DNA from: Alistipes sp.
Lineage (GTDB): Bacteria; Bacteroidota; Bacteroidia; Bacteroidales; Rikenellaceae
Assembly: GCA_017623505.1 (NCBI GenBank)
Contig: JAGAOZ010000014.1
Location: 120,427-184,426 of the forward strand
Reading direction: 5' to 3'
Length of the DNA stretch: 64,000 bases
In this document: in pieces, positions 1 to 8,948 of the stretch
How positions within the stretch are numbered: the first letter of the stretch is position 1
How the letters are laid out: the number at the start of each line of letters is the position of its first letter
Made by a program: the position numbers and the translations under genes
Notes under the pieces: generated by a model
Seen by the model: only the letters and a program-made list of their open reading frames with translations
Database searches by the model: none
Told to the model about the DNA's origin: nothing

Positions 1-994
1 TCTCGCCGACAACCTCCTCCAGAATATCCTCCAACGACACCAAACCTCGCGTAGCACCGTACTCATCAACGACAATGGCGATATGAATCTTATTCTCCTG
101 GAAGTCGTGCAACAAGTCGTCAATCTTCTTGTGCTCCGGAACGAAATAAATCTTACGGATGAGTTGCTGCCAGCCAAACTCGTTGCCGCACTTGATATGT
201 GGCAACAAATCCTTGACGTAGATAGCTCCCTTGATATTATCCAAATCCTCATCGTAGACCGGAATACGCGAATAACCCGACTCGATAATAAGGCTCTTGA
301 CCTCCTCATAAGGGCTCTTGATATCCAGAGCAACGATGTCGATACGCGGACGCATAATCTCCTCCACCTCGGTATTGACGAAATTCACGATACCCGACAG
401 CATCTTCTTCTCCTCATTCGAAGAGCCTGCGGTCATCTCAACAGCATCCGCCAACTCCTCCATAGAAATCTCGGCATTGCGCGATGCGATACGGCTAATA
501 TGTCCTCCCGTATGAACCAAGATATATGCCAAAGGGTAGGTCAAGAACTTAACCACCTTGATAGGATAGGCAACAAAGCGCGCCATACGATAAGGGTTGC
601 TCTGCGAGAGAACCTTAGGCAGAATCTCGCCGAAGAGCAACAGCAGGAAGGTCACAACAACAGATTTGATGACAAACTCCCAAACGGCGGAGTCAATTCT
701 CATAATCTCGTCCAAAAAGAGCGACGAGGTGATAACAATACAGATATTGACCAAATTGTTCATCACCAAAATAGCCGCCAAAAGCATATCGGCATCTTCC
801 AACATAGCAAGGATAGTGTGGTTACGGCTATCGCGGCTCTCGGCCATCTGCTGCTTCTCACGATGTGTGAGCGAGAAAAGGGCTGTCTCGGAGCCTGAAA
901 CAAGCGCCGAAGCGCAAAGCAATACAATCGTTACGACGAGCATAACGATTGCATCCGGGCTAAACCCTTGGTATGTTATTGCTAACAAGGTCAA
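1..994 (-). CDS. gldE: GldE-like CNNM/CBS-domain membrane protein (3' end outside window)
   Basis: Partial gene running off the left edge. Reading the minus strand gives a hydrophobic segment, then SGSETALFSLTHREKQQ, typical of the DUF21/CNNM membrane domain, then a CBS pair region (EEIMRPRIDIVALDI; IVVDEYGATRGLVSLED followed by ILEEVVGE) as in CorC/HlyC-type proteins. In Bacteroidetes this family includes GldE, linked to gliding or lipoprotein functions; ion transport is the other family role. It follows ftsZ by about 12 nt, so it is probably the last gene of the division operon. The start is uncertain. An in-frame stop lies at 998-1000, the first ATG (943) falls inside the first membrane segment, and TTG codons at 994 or 988 would give a more normal N-terminus. 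The family is clear, the GldE name less so. Confidence 0.8.
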   Translation of the reverse strand, partial: MTLLAITYQGFSPDAIVMLVVTIVLLCASALVSGSETALFSLTHREKQQMAESRDSRNHTILAMLEDADMLLAAILVMNNLVNICIVITSSLFLDEIMRIDSAVWEFVIKSVVVTFLLLLFGEILPKVLSQSNPYRMARFVAYPIKVVKFLTYPLAYILVHTGGHISRIASRNAEISMEELADAVEMTAGSSNEEKKMLSGIVNFVNTEVEEIMRPRIDIVALDIKSPYEEVKSLIIESGYSRIPVYDEDLDNIKGAIYVKDLLPHIKCGNEFGWQQLIRKIYFVPEHKKIDDLLHDFQENKIHIAIVVDEYGATRGLVSLEDILEEVVGE

Positions 995-1006
995 AGCTTA
1001 AAACAT

Positions 1007-2368
1007 TTATTCGGTGTCGCCGAAAAGGTTACCCGAAAGAGCCTGCTTCTGCTCCTGCTCAGAATCGACACTCACAACATTCTTGCTGCGCGAATGGGTG
1101 CTCTTCTGAACATACATCTGAGTCTTGGTGCGGGTATAGGTAGGGACCTTACGGCTCGCCTCAATATCGTGATAACGACCCTTCTGACGCTCCAAAACCG
1201 CAGGAGCAAGATTGACGTGACGGCGTGGCTCCTTAACAAAAGGCTTCTTCTCCGACACCTCCTCCGTAGGCTTAACCTCTGGCTCAGGGTCAAAGAAATC
1301 ATCCGCAGGCTTGATATCCTCGACGTGTGGAGGTGCGATAGGGGCAACATACTCGCCACTTGAAAAACCTGTCGCAACGACAACAACCTCCATAGCGTCA
1401 TCCTCCATAGGCTTAGAGCTGGCACCCCAAATAACATTGGCGTAGTGCGTCTTGCCATCATCGTCCTTATAGCTGGCGTAGCTCTGGATGTAATTCAACA
1501 CCGAAAGACACTCCTTATATGAGACGGTATTGATGTCGTTAGCCGAGATATTCATCAAGATATTCTTCGAGCCTGAGATGTTATTATTATCCAACAGCGG
1601 TGAACACAATGAGTTACGGGCTGCCTCCTGCGCACGGTCCGCACCGCGTGCTGAGCCAACGCCCATGTGTGCGCGGCCACTACCCTTCATCACTCGCTTC
1701 AAATCGGCGAAATCGACACGGATATAGGCACTCTCAACGGTAATAATCTCCGAGATACCCTTCGTAGCCGAGGCCAGGATGTCATCAGCCTTATTGAAAG
1801 CCTCTCGGATTGGCAACTCACCATACATATCCAAAATGCTGTCGTTATTGACAACCAACAGAGAATCGACATACTGACGCAACTCCTCGATACCGCGTGC
1901 CGCCTGCTCCAAACGCATGGGACCCTCACCAAAGAGCGGGAAGGTGACGTTGGCGATAGTCAGCAAGCCCATCTCCTGAGCCAACTTAGCGATAACAGGC
2001 GAAGCTCCTGTACCGGTACCACCACCCATACCGGCAGTGATAAAGACCATCTTAATATTCTTGGACTCCAGACGTTGCTTCACAGCGTCGATAGACTCGA
2101 TAGCCAACTCTCGGCCCCTCTCAGGGTCATTACCTGCTCCCAAACCCTCTCCTAAAACAAGCTTACACTCGTTAGGAATATCGAGGTTCTCAAGGGCATA
2201 TTTATCGGTATTACAAGCCAAGAACTCAACGTTCTTGATGCCCATATTCCACATATAGTTCAAGGCGTTACCGCCACCGCCACCGACTCCGATGACCATT
2301 ATAATCGAACGATTGCTCTTCTCCATAGCGAGCTCATTAATCAAATCTTCCTGCATCTTAGCCCCCAA
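1007..2368 (-). CDS. ftsZ: Cell division protein FtsZ
   Basis: Tubulin-like GTPase that polymerises into the Z-ring at midcell. Of 453 residues, the nucleotide-binding GVGGGGGN lies near 27-34, the tubulin signature GGGTGTG at 115-121, and the T7-loop VDFADLK at about 218-224 supplies the catalytic aspartates. A variable acidic linker begins near 340. A PAVLERQ stretch near 389-395 resembles the conserved C-terminal peptide that binds FtsA, but about 55 further residues follow, so this tail is longer than usual. The start is 2 nt after the ftsA stop. Met1 and Met5 are both possible starts. Identification is certain. Confidence 0.98.
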   Translation of the reverse strand: MGAKMQEDLINELAMEKSNRSIIMVIGVGGGGGNALNYMWNMGIKNVEFLACNTDKYALENLDIPNECKLVLGEGLGAGNDPERGRELAIESIDAVKQRLESKNIKMVFITAGMGGGTGTGASPVIAKLAQEMGLLTIANVTFPLFGEGPMRLEQAARGIEELRQYVDSLLVVNNDSILDMYGELPIREAFNKADDILASATKGISEIITVESAYIRVDFADLKRVMKGSGRAHMGVGSARGADRAQEAARNSLCSPLLDNNNISGSKNILMNISANDINTVSYKECLSVLNYIQSYASYKDDDGKTHYANVIWGASSKPMEDDAMEVVVVATGFSSGEYVAPIAPPHVEDIKPADDFFDPEPEVKPTEEVSEKKPFVKEPRRHVNLAPAVLERQKGRYHDIEASRKVPTYTRTKTQMYVQKSTHSRSKNVVSVDSEQEQKQALSGNLFGDTE

Positions 2369-2370
2369 TT

Positions 2371-3750
2371 TTAGAAATCATCATCCTCCTCAGCAACATC
2401 ATCAGGGTTACTGAAAGCTGTTGTGAGCGTCTTACTAAACATCTTCTTAAAGCGACCGAAAAAGCCCGGCTTCTTCTCCGAAAGGTCGTCAAAGTCTTCA
2501 TCTTCATCAAGGAAATCTTCATCACCATCCGGCTTCTCGTCGTCGATGTACTCCTGCTCAGGCTCCTCAGCCTCAACGCCAAGCATCTGAACTCGGCAAG
2601 CACCCTCACGCAAGCCGCGCAAAAGAAGCGACACAACAAGGGTTGAATCGGTATCGGAAACCAACTCTGCCTGCTCAACAGCGATACCTACCTCGGCACT
2701 TGCTACACGCACGTCGAGGTTAGTGATGCGGTGGAAAAGCTCGGCAATCTGTGCAAGTTTTGCACCACCACCCGTCAAGATAATACCCGACGAGAGTTTA
2801 GAGGAAAGACCCGTATCGCGAATCTCCTTCCATACGTACTCGGCAATCTCGGTCATACGAGCCTCGGTAACGGCCTCCAAGTTAAACAGAGAGATATGCT
2901 TGGTGGTATTGCTACGACGAATCTGGATAGTGCTCTCAGGCTTAGAGGTAGCGATAGCGGCACCGTGACGCACCTTGAGCTTCTCGACAGTAGCCGCAGG
3001 GAGGTTGGTGGTAAAGTGCTGAATATCGTCATTGAGAGCAGAGCTACCAATAGGCAACGAAGCCATGTGGCAGAGAACGCCGCCGTAGTAGACAGCAATA
3101 TCGGTAACGCCACAGCCTATATCGACAATAGCAACACCCTCCTGCTTCTCGTCATTCGACGCCAAACTCTCGGCAATGACAGAGCCGCTGGCGTAGATTG
3201 CCTTCGGATGTGAGATATTGGCATTGGTGAAGACGCGACGCAGACGGTCCTTAGCTGAACGCTCGCAGAGGATAAAGTTATAGGTCGCCGAGAGCTGCTT
3301 ACTATATGCTCCAACAGGCTGAGCAAGCTTCATTCCGGCATCGTTCTTATACTCCACAGGGTAGAGGTCCATGATGAACTCATCATCCGGAGCCTTGACA
3401 TTCAACATACGGTCATTCAAAGCCTTCAAGTCGGGCTGAGAGATGCAATTCTCGGCATCCTCAACAAAGACATGGTCGGTATAACGAGCCGAACGAACGA
3501 ACTTACCCGACAAGCAGGCGTAAGCATCAGAAATCTTAATCTGAAGGCTATCCTCAACCTTATCCAACGCAGCTCGCAACGCCTTAGATACCGATTGGCT
3601 GTTATCTACCAAACCGGCAGATACACCATCGGTAGCCTCCTTAACGATTGCCTCTACGGTAATGGTCTTCATATCGGTAGTCGAACCTACGGCAACAACA
3701 ACCTTCGACGAACCGATATCTACGGCAACAATGTAACTCTTATTCTCCAC
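2371..3750 (-). CDS. ftsA: Cell division protein FtsA
   Basis: Actin-like ATPase that tethers FtsZ filaments to the membrane and recruits later divisome proteins. The 459 residues show the actin-family phosphate-1 motif (VAVDIGSSK, near 8-16), phosphate-2 (VDIGCGVTDIA) and the adenosine motif (ILTGGGAKL). An amphipathic segment near the C-terminus (FFGRFKKMFSKTL) fits the membrane-targeting helix. Unusually, it is not the very end: an acidic tail of about 20 residues follows, and another acidic linker (about 390-420) precedes it. Lies between ftsQ (14 nt) and ftsZ (2 nt). Confidence 0.97.
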   Translation of the reverse strand: MENKSYIVAVDIGSSKVVVAVGSTTDMKTITVEAIVKEATDGVSAGLVDNSQSVSKALRAALDKVEDSLQIKISDAYACLSGKFVRSARYTDHVFVEDAENCISQPDLKALNDRMLNVKAPDDEFIMDLYPVEYKNDAGMKLAQPVGAYSKQLSATYNFILCERSAKDRLRRVFTNANISHPKAIYASGSVIAESLASNDEKQEGVAIVDIGCGVTDIAVYYGGVLCHMASLPIGSSALNDDIQHFTTNLPAATVEKLKVRHGAAIATSKPESTIQIRRSNTTKHISLFNLEAVTEARMTEIAEYVWKEIRDTGLSSKLSSGIILTGGGAKLAQIAELFHRITNLDVRVASAEVGIAVEQAELVSDTDSTLVVSLLLRGLREGACRVQMLGVEAEEPEQEYIDDEKPDGDEDFLDEDEDFDDLSEKKPGFFGRFKKMFSKTLTTAFSNPDDVAEEDDDF

Positions 3751-3764
3751 TATAATCGAATTTT

Positions 3765-4889
3765 TTATTTATTATTCTCAACTTTCTGCTCTGCACGAGG
3801 CGTGGCGACAACCTTACCGTCGTACTCTACCGAAATAGAACTAAATCGCTCCCAGCCCACATTGTTCAAACCCTCACGATAGAAACGCTCCAGATTGCTT
3901 AGCTTCTGCTCGAAAGACTCCGGCACACCAAACTCTACAACAAAACTACCCGAACGCGGCACAATACGCAAGGCAAGCTCGCCGCTACTCATAGAGTAGG
4001 CCTCAATCTGCACAATTTCACCGCGCCAAAACTCATTTTGCTCGATATACTCTACAAAGTTAATGAGTTTAGAGAAATCTTCATACCTTTTTAGCAATTT
4101 TTTTTGTTCTTTTCGCTCCTGCTCCTGTTTTGCAGCAAGTTGCGCTATCTGCTCGTCGAGCAAACGCTCCTCATAACGCAACGCACGACGACGCTCGCGT
4201 TTCTCGGCCTGATGACGCTCCAGACGCTCGGCAAACTCCGAATCGGGCTCGTCATCATACTGCTGAAGCTTCTGCTTCGAGAGCTCCTTCACACGCTCCT
4301 TAAGCCTGCTCTTATCATCCTCAAAAGGCTCCTTATCCTCCTCCAAACGCATTATCGTAGTATCTCGAACGGCAATCAAAGAGTCGATATACGACTTTAC
4401 CGAGCCTCCATAATCCGCAGGGAACGGAGGCTGATAGCTGCCCGTAACCACAGGAGCATACAGAGCTTGTCCTTGCTGAAGATGCATAGTGTGGGCTGTG
4501 GTCGAGATATAGCAGTCGTAACCCTCGCACAGCAAGCGAAAAAGGGCTTTATGCTGGCGCAGCTCGATGATAAGACGGCCATCGAAGGTTGTACGGGTGG
4601 CAACATCCGCAATAAAATCATAACGTCCGATAGAGCGATTGATAGCCCCAACATCAACCTTATCCAAAGGCACGGAGAGTGTCGCCACAGAGTCCTCGGC
4701 AAGCCACTGCCGAACATCATCCTCGGCGATGAACAGGTAGTCGGCACCCGCATCGGCAATACGGATGTCGAGGGTGTCTATTTTAGTCAAGGCGTAGTGG
4801 CGCGAGGCTCTGTCGATAAAGAACACGACAAAACCTACAATACCCACCCACAGCAGGGTGTAAAGGACTATCCTACCCGCCTTACCCAT
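3765..4889 (-). CDS. ftsQ: FtsQ/DivIB-like division protein with charged coiled-coil insertion
   Basis: Assigned by position between murC and ftsA and by architecture: a short cytoplasmic N-terminus, one membrane span (about 7-25), then a periplasmic part. FtsQ links early and late divisome proteins. The 374 residues are long for FtsQ. The POTRA-like and beta parts (about 35-160 and 275-374) are separated by roughly 105 residues (165-272) very rich in K, E, R and Q (for example KRERRRALRYEERLLDEQ), predicted by eye to be a long helix or coiled coil. Sequence similarity to textbook FtsQ is weak, so the name rests partly on synteny. Confidence 0.85.
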   Translation of the reverse strand: MGKAGRIVLYTLLWVGIVGFVVFFIDRASRHYALTKIDTLDIRIADAGADYLFIAEDDVRQWLAEDSVATLSVPLDKVDVGAINRSIGRYDFIADVATRTTFDGRLIIELRQHKALFRLLCEGYDCYISTTAHTMHLQQGQALYAPVVTGSYQPPFPADYGGSVKSYIDSLIAVRDTTIMRLEEDKEPFEDDKSRLKERVKELSKQKLQQYDDEPDSEFAERLERHQAEKRERRRALRYEERLLDEQIAQLAAKQEQERKEQKKLLKRYEDFSKLINFVEYIEQNEFWRGEIVQIEAYSMSSGELALRIVPRSGSFVVEFGVPESFEQKLSNLERFYREGLNNVGWERFSSISVEYDGKVVATPRAEQKVENNK

Positions 4890-4892
4890 CTG

Positions 4893-6281
4893 CTATGCTT
4901 TTTGTCTTAACTGCTCGGCAATAGCCTCACAATAGGCATCAATATTTCCGGCTCCAAAGCTTACCACAACATCGGTCTTAGCCTCAGAGAGCATCTGAGC
5001 CAAATGCTCTCGCTCACAAATCGAGCATGGAACACTCACTCGCTCGGCGATAATCTCCGACGAGATACCCTCGATAGGCTCCTCACGTGCCGGATAGATA
5101 GGCACCAAGACCGCCTTATCGGCATGTGACAACGCCTCGGCAAACTCGCGGTACAGGTCACGCGTGCGGGTGTAGAGGTGTGGCTGGAAGATAGCCGTAA
5201 TCTCTCTGCCGGGGAACATACCTCTGAGCGAGGTAAGCGTAGCCTCCAGCTCCTCAGGGTGGTGGGCATAGTCGTCCATATAGACCTGGCGAGGGGTATT
5301 TACATAGAACTCAAAACGGCGCTTGACGCCCGAATACTCCGCCAAAGCCCGCTTCAAAGCCTCAGCATCGAACTCTTCGCCTCGCTTACGTGCCGCACAC
5401 CACAGCGACGCCACGGCAGCAACCGAATTCTCGATATTTATCCAGCCCGGAATACCCAACGTACAATCCTCCACGACGCCATCGGGGGTAACAATATCGT
5501 AACGATAGTAACCGCCCTCCAACAGGCGCACACGGCGAGCATAGAAGTCACAAGGCTCATCGTAGCTATATCGCCAAATATCTATGCCCTCGGGTAGCGT
5601 AATCTCGACGCCCTGCTTCAAGACAAGGTCGCCACCCGCCTTGATAAGTGCAGCGAACTGGCCAAAGGCCTCGACAACAGCCTCATACGTGCCGTAAATA
5701 TCAAGATGGTCAGCCGACACAGCGGTAATGATAGCCACATCGGGCTTAAGACGCAGGAACGAGCGGTCAAACTCATCAGCCTCAACAGCCAACCTATCGC
5801 CCTCGCCCAAGACAAGGTTGCCACCGAAATTCTTCGATATTCCACCCAAGAAAGCACTGCCCTGCATACCCATCGAGTGGTTCAGCCACGCAACAAGAGT
5901 CGAGGTGGTCGTCTTACCGTGGGTGCCGGCAACAGCCATAACATACTTACCCTCCGACAAGTGGCCCAACATCTGAGAACGTTTCTCAATCAAAAAGCCC
6001 GCAGAGCGGAAGAACTCCATCTGTGGATGCTCCTGCGGAACGGCAGGGGTATAGACAACCATAGTGGTTTCGGGATTGCGGAACAACTCCGGAATAGCCT
6101 CCACGTTATCCTCATAATTGACCTGCGCACCCTCCGTCGCTAAAGCACGTGTCAGCGCAGACTCCGTGCGGTCATAGCCGGCAACAGCCTTACCTTCGTG
6201 CAGAAAGTAACGCGCCAAAGCACTCATACCGATACCGCCAATACCCAGAAAATAGATATTTTGAAAACTCTTCATTACCAA
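4893..6281 (-). CDS. murC: UDP-N-acetylmuramate--L-alanine ligase MurC
   Basis: Cytoplasmic ATP-dependent ligase adding L-alanine to UDP-MurNAc, the first step of stem-peptide assembly. The N-terminal Rossmann motif (GIGGIGMSALARY), the Mur-ligase ATP loop (GTHGKTTTSTL, near 119), AVEADEFDRSF and the C-terminal DDYAHHPEEL motif are all present. At 462 residues it has the usual length. The ATG overlaps the end of murG by 7 nt and ftsQ starts 3 nt after its stop, so translation is probably coupled. An alternative start at Met3 (MKSFQ) is equally plausible. Confidence 0.97.
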   Translation of the reverse strand: MVMKSFQNIYFLGIGGIGMSALARYFLHEGKAVAGYDRTESALTRALATEGAQVNYEDNVEAIPELFRNPETTMVVYTPAVPQEHPQMEFFRSAGFLIEKRSQMLGHLSEGKYVMAVAGTHGKTTTSTLVAWLNHSMGMQGSAFLGGISKNFGGNLVLGEGDRLAVEADEFDRSFLRLKPDVAIITAVSADHLDIYGTYEAVVEAFGQFAALIKAGGDLVLKQGVEITLPEGIDIWRYSYDEPCDFYARRVRLLEGGYYRYDIVTPDGVVEDCTLGIPGWINIENSVAAVASLWCAARKRGEEFDAEALKRALAEYSGVKRRFEFYVNTPRQVYMDDYAHHPEELEATLTSLRGMFPGREITAIFQPHLYTRTRDLYREFAEALSHADKAVLVPIYPAREEPIEGISSEIIAERVSVPCSICEREHLAQMLSEAKTDVVVSFGAGNIDAYCEAIAEQLRQKA

Positions 6282-7372
6282 TATTTTTCAATCTCATTAA
6301 CAACTCTATCTGCCGAATCCGCAATACCCATAGCGAGGATATTCTCACGGAGCGCAGCCAACTGCTCCTTACTGCCCAGAAGCTCCAAAGCGACCTGCAT
6401 ACCCCGCTCCACAGCCTCGCTGTCGCGGACCATAAGAGCCGCCTGCTTCTCAACCAAAGCCATAGCATTCTTGGTCTGGTGGTCCTCGGCAACATTAGGC
6501 GAAGGGACAAAAATCGTAGGCTTACCAACCAACTGCAACTCCGAAATGGTACAAGCACCACTGCGCGAGATAACAGCATCAGCCACCTCGTAGGCATAAT
6601 CCATACGCTCGATAAAGGCACATTGGAAGATGTTGCTCGTCGGATGAGCCTCCAAAAACTCCTTCATCTCGCGCTCGTAAAAACGGCCTGTCTGCCAGAT
6701 GACCTGCACAGGGGATATGCCCTGCAAGGTCGGAATCCACGCCTTCATCATCTCGTTCAAGGTACGAGTACCCAGCGAACCACCGACGATAAGCAGCGTA
6801 GGAACATCACGCTTAAAGCCGTAGTATGCCAAAGCCTCGTCGCTCTTAGACTCCGTCGAAGCGAAAGAGCCACGTAGCGGGTTGCCCGTCAAGACAATCT
6901 TCTCGGCAGGGAAGAACTGCTCCATACCCTCGTATGCCACACAGATACGCTTAACCCTCTTCGAGAGGAACTTATTTGCCTTACCGGCGTAGGAGTTCTG
7001 CTCCTGCATAAGGGTAGGGATACCCATACGCTGTGCCGACCACATAACCGGAGCAGAGGCGTAGCCACCAAAGCCCACAACAACATCGGCACGGAACTCG
7101 CGGATGACCTTACGTGCCTTCCAGACACTCTTCAACGCCTTCCACGGCAAAGCCAGATTCTTCAACGTCAGTCGTCGCTGGATACCTGCAATAGGCAACC
7201 CGACGATATTATAACCCAAAGCGGGAATCTTCTCCATCTCCATCTTACCCTCGGCCCCCACAAACAGAACCTCCACTTGGTCACCATAGCGACGCTGCAA
7301 CGCCTCGGCAACAGAGACAGCAGGGTAAAAATGACCTCCGGTACCTCCACCGGAGAGAATAACTCTCTTCAT
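6275..7372 (-). CDS. murG: UDP-GlcNAc--undecaprenyl-PP-MurNAc-pentapeptide GlcNAc transferase MurG
   Basis: Membrane-associated GT28 glycosyltransferase that converts lipid I to lipid II. The 365 residues begin with the glycine-rich GGGTGGHFYPAVSVAEAL (8-25). VVGFGGYASAP, the donor-site region (SRSGACTISELQLVGKPTI) and the QTKNAMALV motif follow. In most Bacteroidales ftsW lies directly upstream; here the upstream neighbour is yifB, 27 nt away, so murD/ftsW must be elsewhere. Overlaps murC by 7 nt. Confidence 0.97.
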   Translation of the reverse strand: MKRVILSGGGTGGHFYPAVSVAEALQRRYGDQVEVLFVGAEGKMEMEKIPALGYNIVGLPIAGIQRRLTLKNLALPWKALKSVWKARKVIREFRADVVVGFGGYASAPVMWSAQRMGIPTLMQEQNSYAGKANKFLSKRVKRICVAYEGMEQFFPAEKIVLTGNPLRGSFASTESKSDEALAYYGFKRDVPTLLIVGGSLGTRTLNEMMKAWIPTLQGISPVQVIWQTGRFYEREMKEFLEAHPTSNIFQCAFIERMDYAYEVADAVISRSGACTISELQLVGKPTIFVPSPNVAEDHQTKNAMALVEKQAALMVRDSEAVERGMQVALELLGSKEQLAALRENILAMGIADSADRVVNEIEKYW

Positions 7373-7399
7373 CTGTTATCTAATAATTTTGTAATCTCT

Positions 7400-8941
7400 T
7401 TATCGTCCCCACCCCTCACGGTCAAGCGAACGGTAGGTAATAGCCTCCGAAATATGGAGCGGCGAGATATGCTCCACACCCTCCAAATCAGCAATGGTAC
7501 GCGCTACCTTGATAATCCTGTCGTAAGCACGCGCCGAGAGCTGCAATCGCTCCATAGCCCTATCCAACAAAGCTCGAGCCTCAGCCGACAGCGGACAGAA
7601 ATCGCGCAACATAGCCGACGACATCATCGTATTGGTGTGTATAGGCAGCGAAGCAAACCTTCGTGCCTGGATGTCGCGAGCCCGCATAACACGCTCACGA
7701 ATCTGAGCACTCGACTCGGCAAGTTGCGACGAGGATATTTCGTCAATAGCAACCGGCGTAACCTCGACGTGCAAGTCTATACGGTCCATAAGAGGACCAG
7801 AAATACGCCCCATATAACGATGTACGGCAGCCGGCGAGCAGGTGCACTCCTTGGTCGGATGGTTATAGTAGCCACAAGGGCAGGGGTTCATCGACGCCAC
7901 AAGGGTAAAGTTCGAAGGGTACTCCACGGCATACTTGGCACGTGAAATGGTTATCATCTTATCCTCCAAAGGCTGGCGCAACACCTCCAACACACTATGG
8001 CCAAACTCCGGCATCTCATCCAAAAACAAGACTCCGTTATGAGCCAACGACACCTCGCCCGGCTGCGGATTCTGACCACCACCAATCAATGCCACAGGAG
8101 AGGCTAAATGGTGAGGCGCACGGAATGGACGCTGACGCATCAAACCCCGACACGTACCCAGCTTACCCGCCACAGAGTGAATCTTCGTCGTCTCCAAAGC
8201 CTCCTCCAAACTCATAGGAGGGAGAATAGAGGGCATACGGCGCGCCAACATCGTCTTACCCGAACCCGGAGGGCCTATCATAATGACGTTATGGCCACCC
8301 GCAGCAGCAATCTCCAAAGCACGCTTGGCGTGTACTTGACCCTTAACATCGCTGAAATCTTCGGCATAGAGCGACTCCTCGGCAATACTCTCCGCCACAG
8401 AGCTACCCACAGGCGTCATAGCCTTAGCTCCATTGAGCATATCGACAACATCCGACAGACGCTCCACAGCGTAGACCTCGATACCCTCGACAACAGCCGC
8501 CTCGGCACTATTCTCCACCGGCACGAAGACACGACGACGGCCCTGCTTACGTGCCTCGGCAACAACCGACAACACACCCTTCACGCCACGCACCGACCCG
8601 TCCAACGAGAGCTCGCCAATAAAGACCGACTCCTCCAACGACTCGACAACAATCTGGTCGGTAGAGGCGAGGATGGCCACAGCGATAGGTAAATCAAAGC
8701 CCGAACCCTCCTTACGCAAATCGGCCGGAGCAAGATTGACAACACACTTACGCGCCGTCATCTTATATCCCGAATTTTCAAAAGCAGAGCGGATACGTTG
8801 CTCACTTTCGCGCACAGCATTATCGGGCAGACCGACCAAAAACAGACCAAGGCCTCCGCCGGTGATACTCACCTCGACAAAGACCTCAACGGCACCAATA
8901 CCTGCTATCGCTCCGGTTATTGTACGTACGACCATGCTCAA
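7400..8941 (-). CDS. yifB: YifB/ComM family Mg-chelatase-like AAA ATPase
   Basis: 513 residues. An N-terminal Lon-protease-like fold domain (VEVSITGGGLGLFLVGLPD) precedes an AAA+ magnesium-chelatase domain with Walker A GPPGSGKTMLARR (about 219-231) and Walker B VLFLDEMPEF, then a C-terminal Mg_chelatase_C domain. In Gram-negative competent bacteria ComM is a hexameric helicase that extends branch migration during transformation; YifB is the general family name and its function here is not known. It lies 7 nt after dnaB and 27 nt before murG, an unusual position inside a division operon. Confidence 0.93.
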   Translation of the reverse strand: MSMVVRTITGAIAGIGAVEVFVEVSITGGGLGLFLVGLPDNAVRESEQRIRSAFENSGYKMTARKCVVNLAPADLRKEGSGFDLPIAVAILASTDQIVVESLEESVFIGELSLDGSVRGVKGVLSVVAEARKQGRRRVFVPVENSAEAAVVEGIEVYAVERLSDVVDMLNGAKAMTPVGSSVAESIAEESLYAEDFSDVKGQVHAKRALEIAAAGGHNVIMIGPPGSGKTMLARRMPSILPPMSLEEALETTKIHSVAGKLGTCRGLMRQRPFRAPHHLASPVALIGGGQNPQPGEVSLAHNGVLFLDEMPEFGHSVLEVLRQPLEDKMITISRAKYAVEYPSNFTLVASMNPCPCGYYNHPTKECTCSPAAVHRYMGRISGPLMDRIDLHVEVTPVAIDEISSSQLAESSAQIRERVMRARDIQARRFASLPIHTNTMMSSAMLRDFCPLSAEARALLDRAMERLQLSARAYDRIIKVARTIADLEGVEHISPLHISEAITYRSLDREGWGR

Positions 8942-8948
8942 CGACTAT

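Noticed and set aside
83-898. Long plus-strand open frame at the left edge
   Set aside because: The opposite strand encodes a clear CNNM/CBS protein; the plus-strand translation has no recognisable domain.
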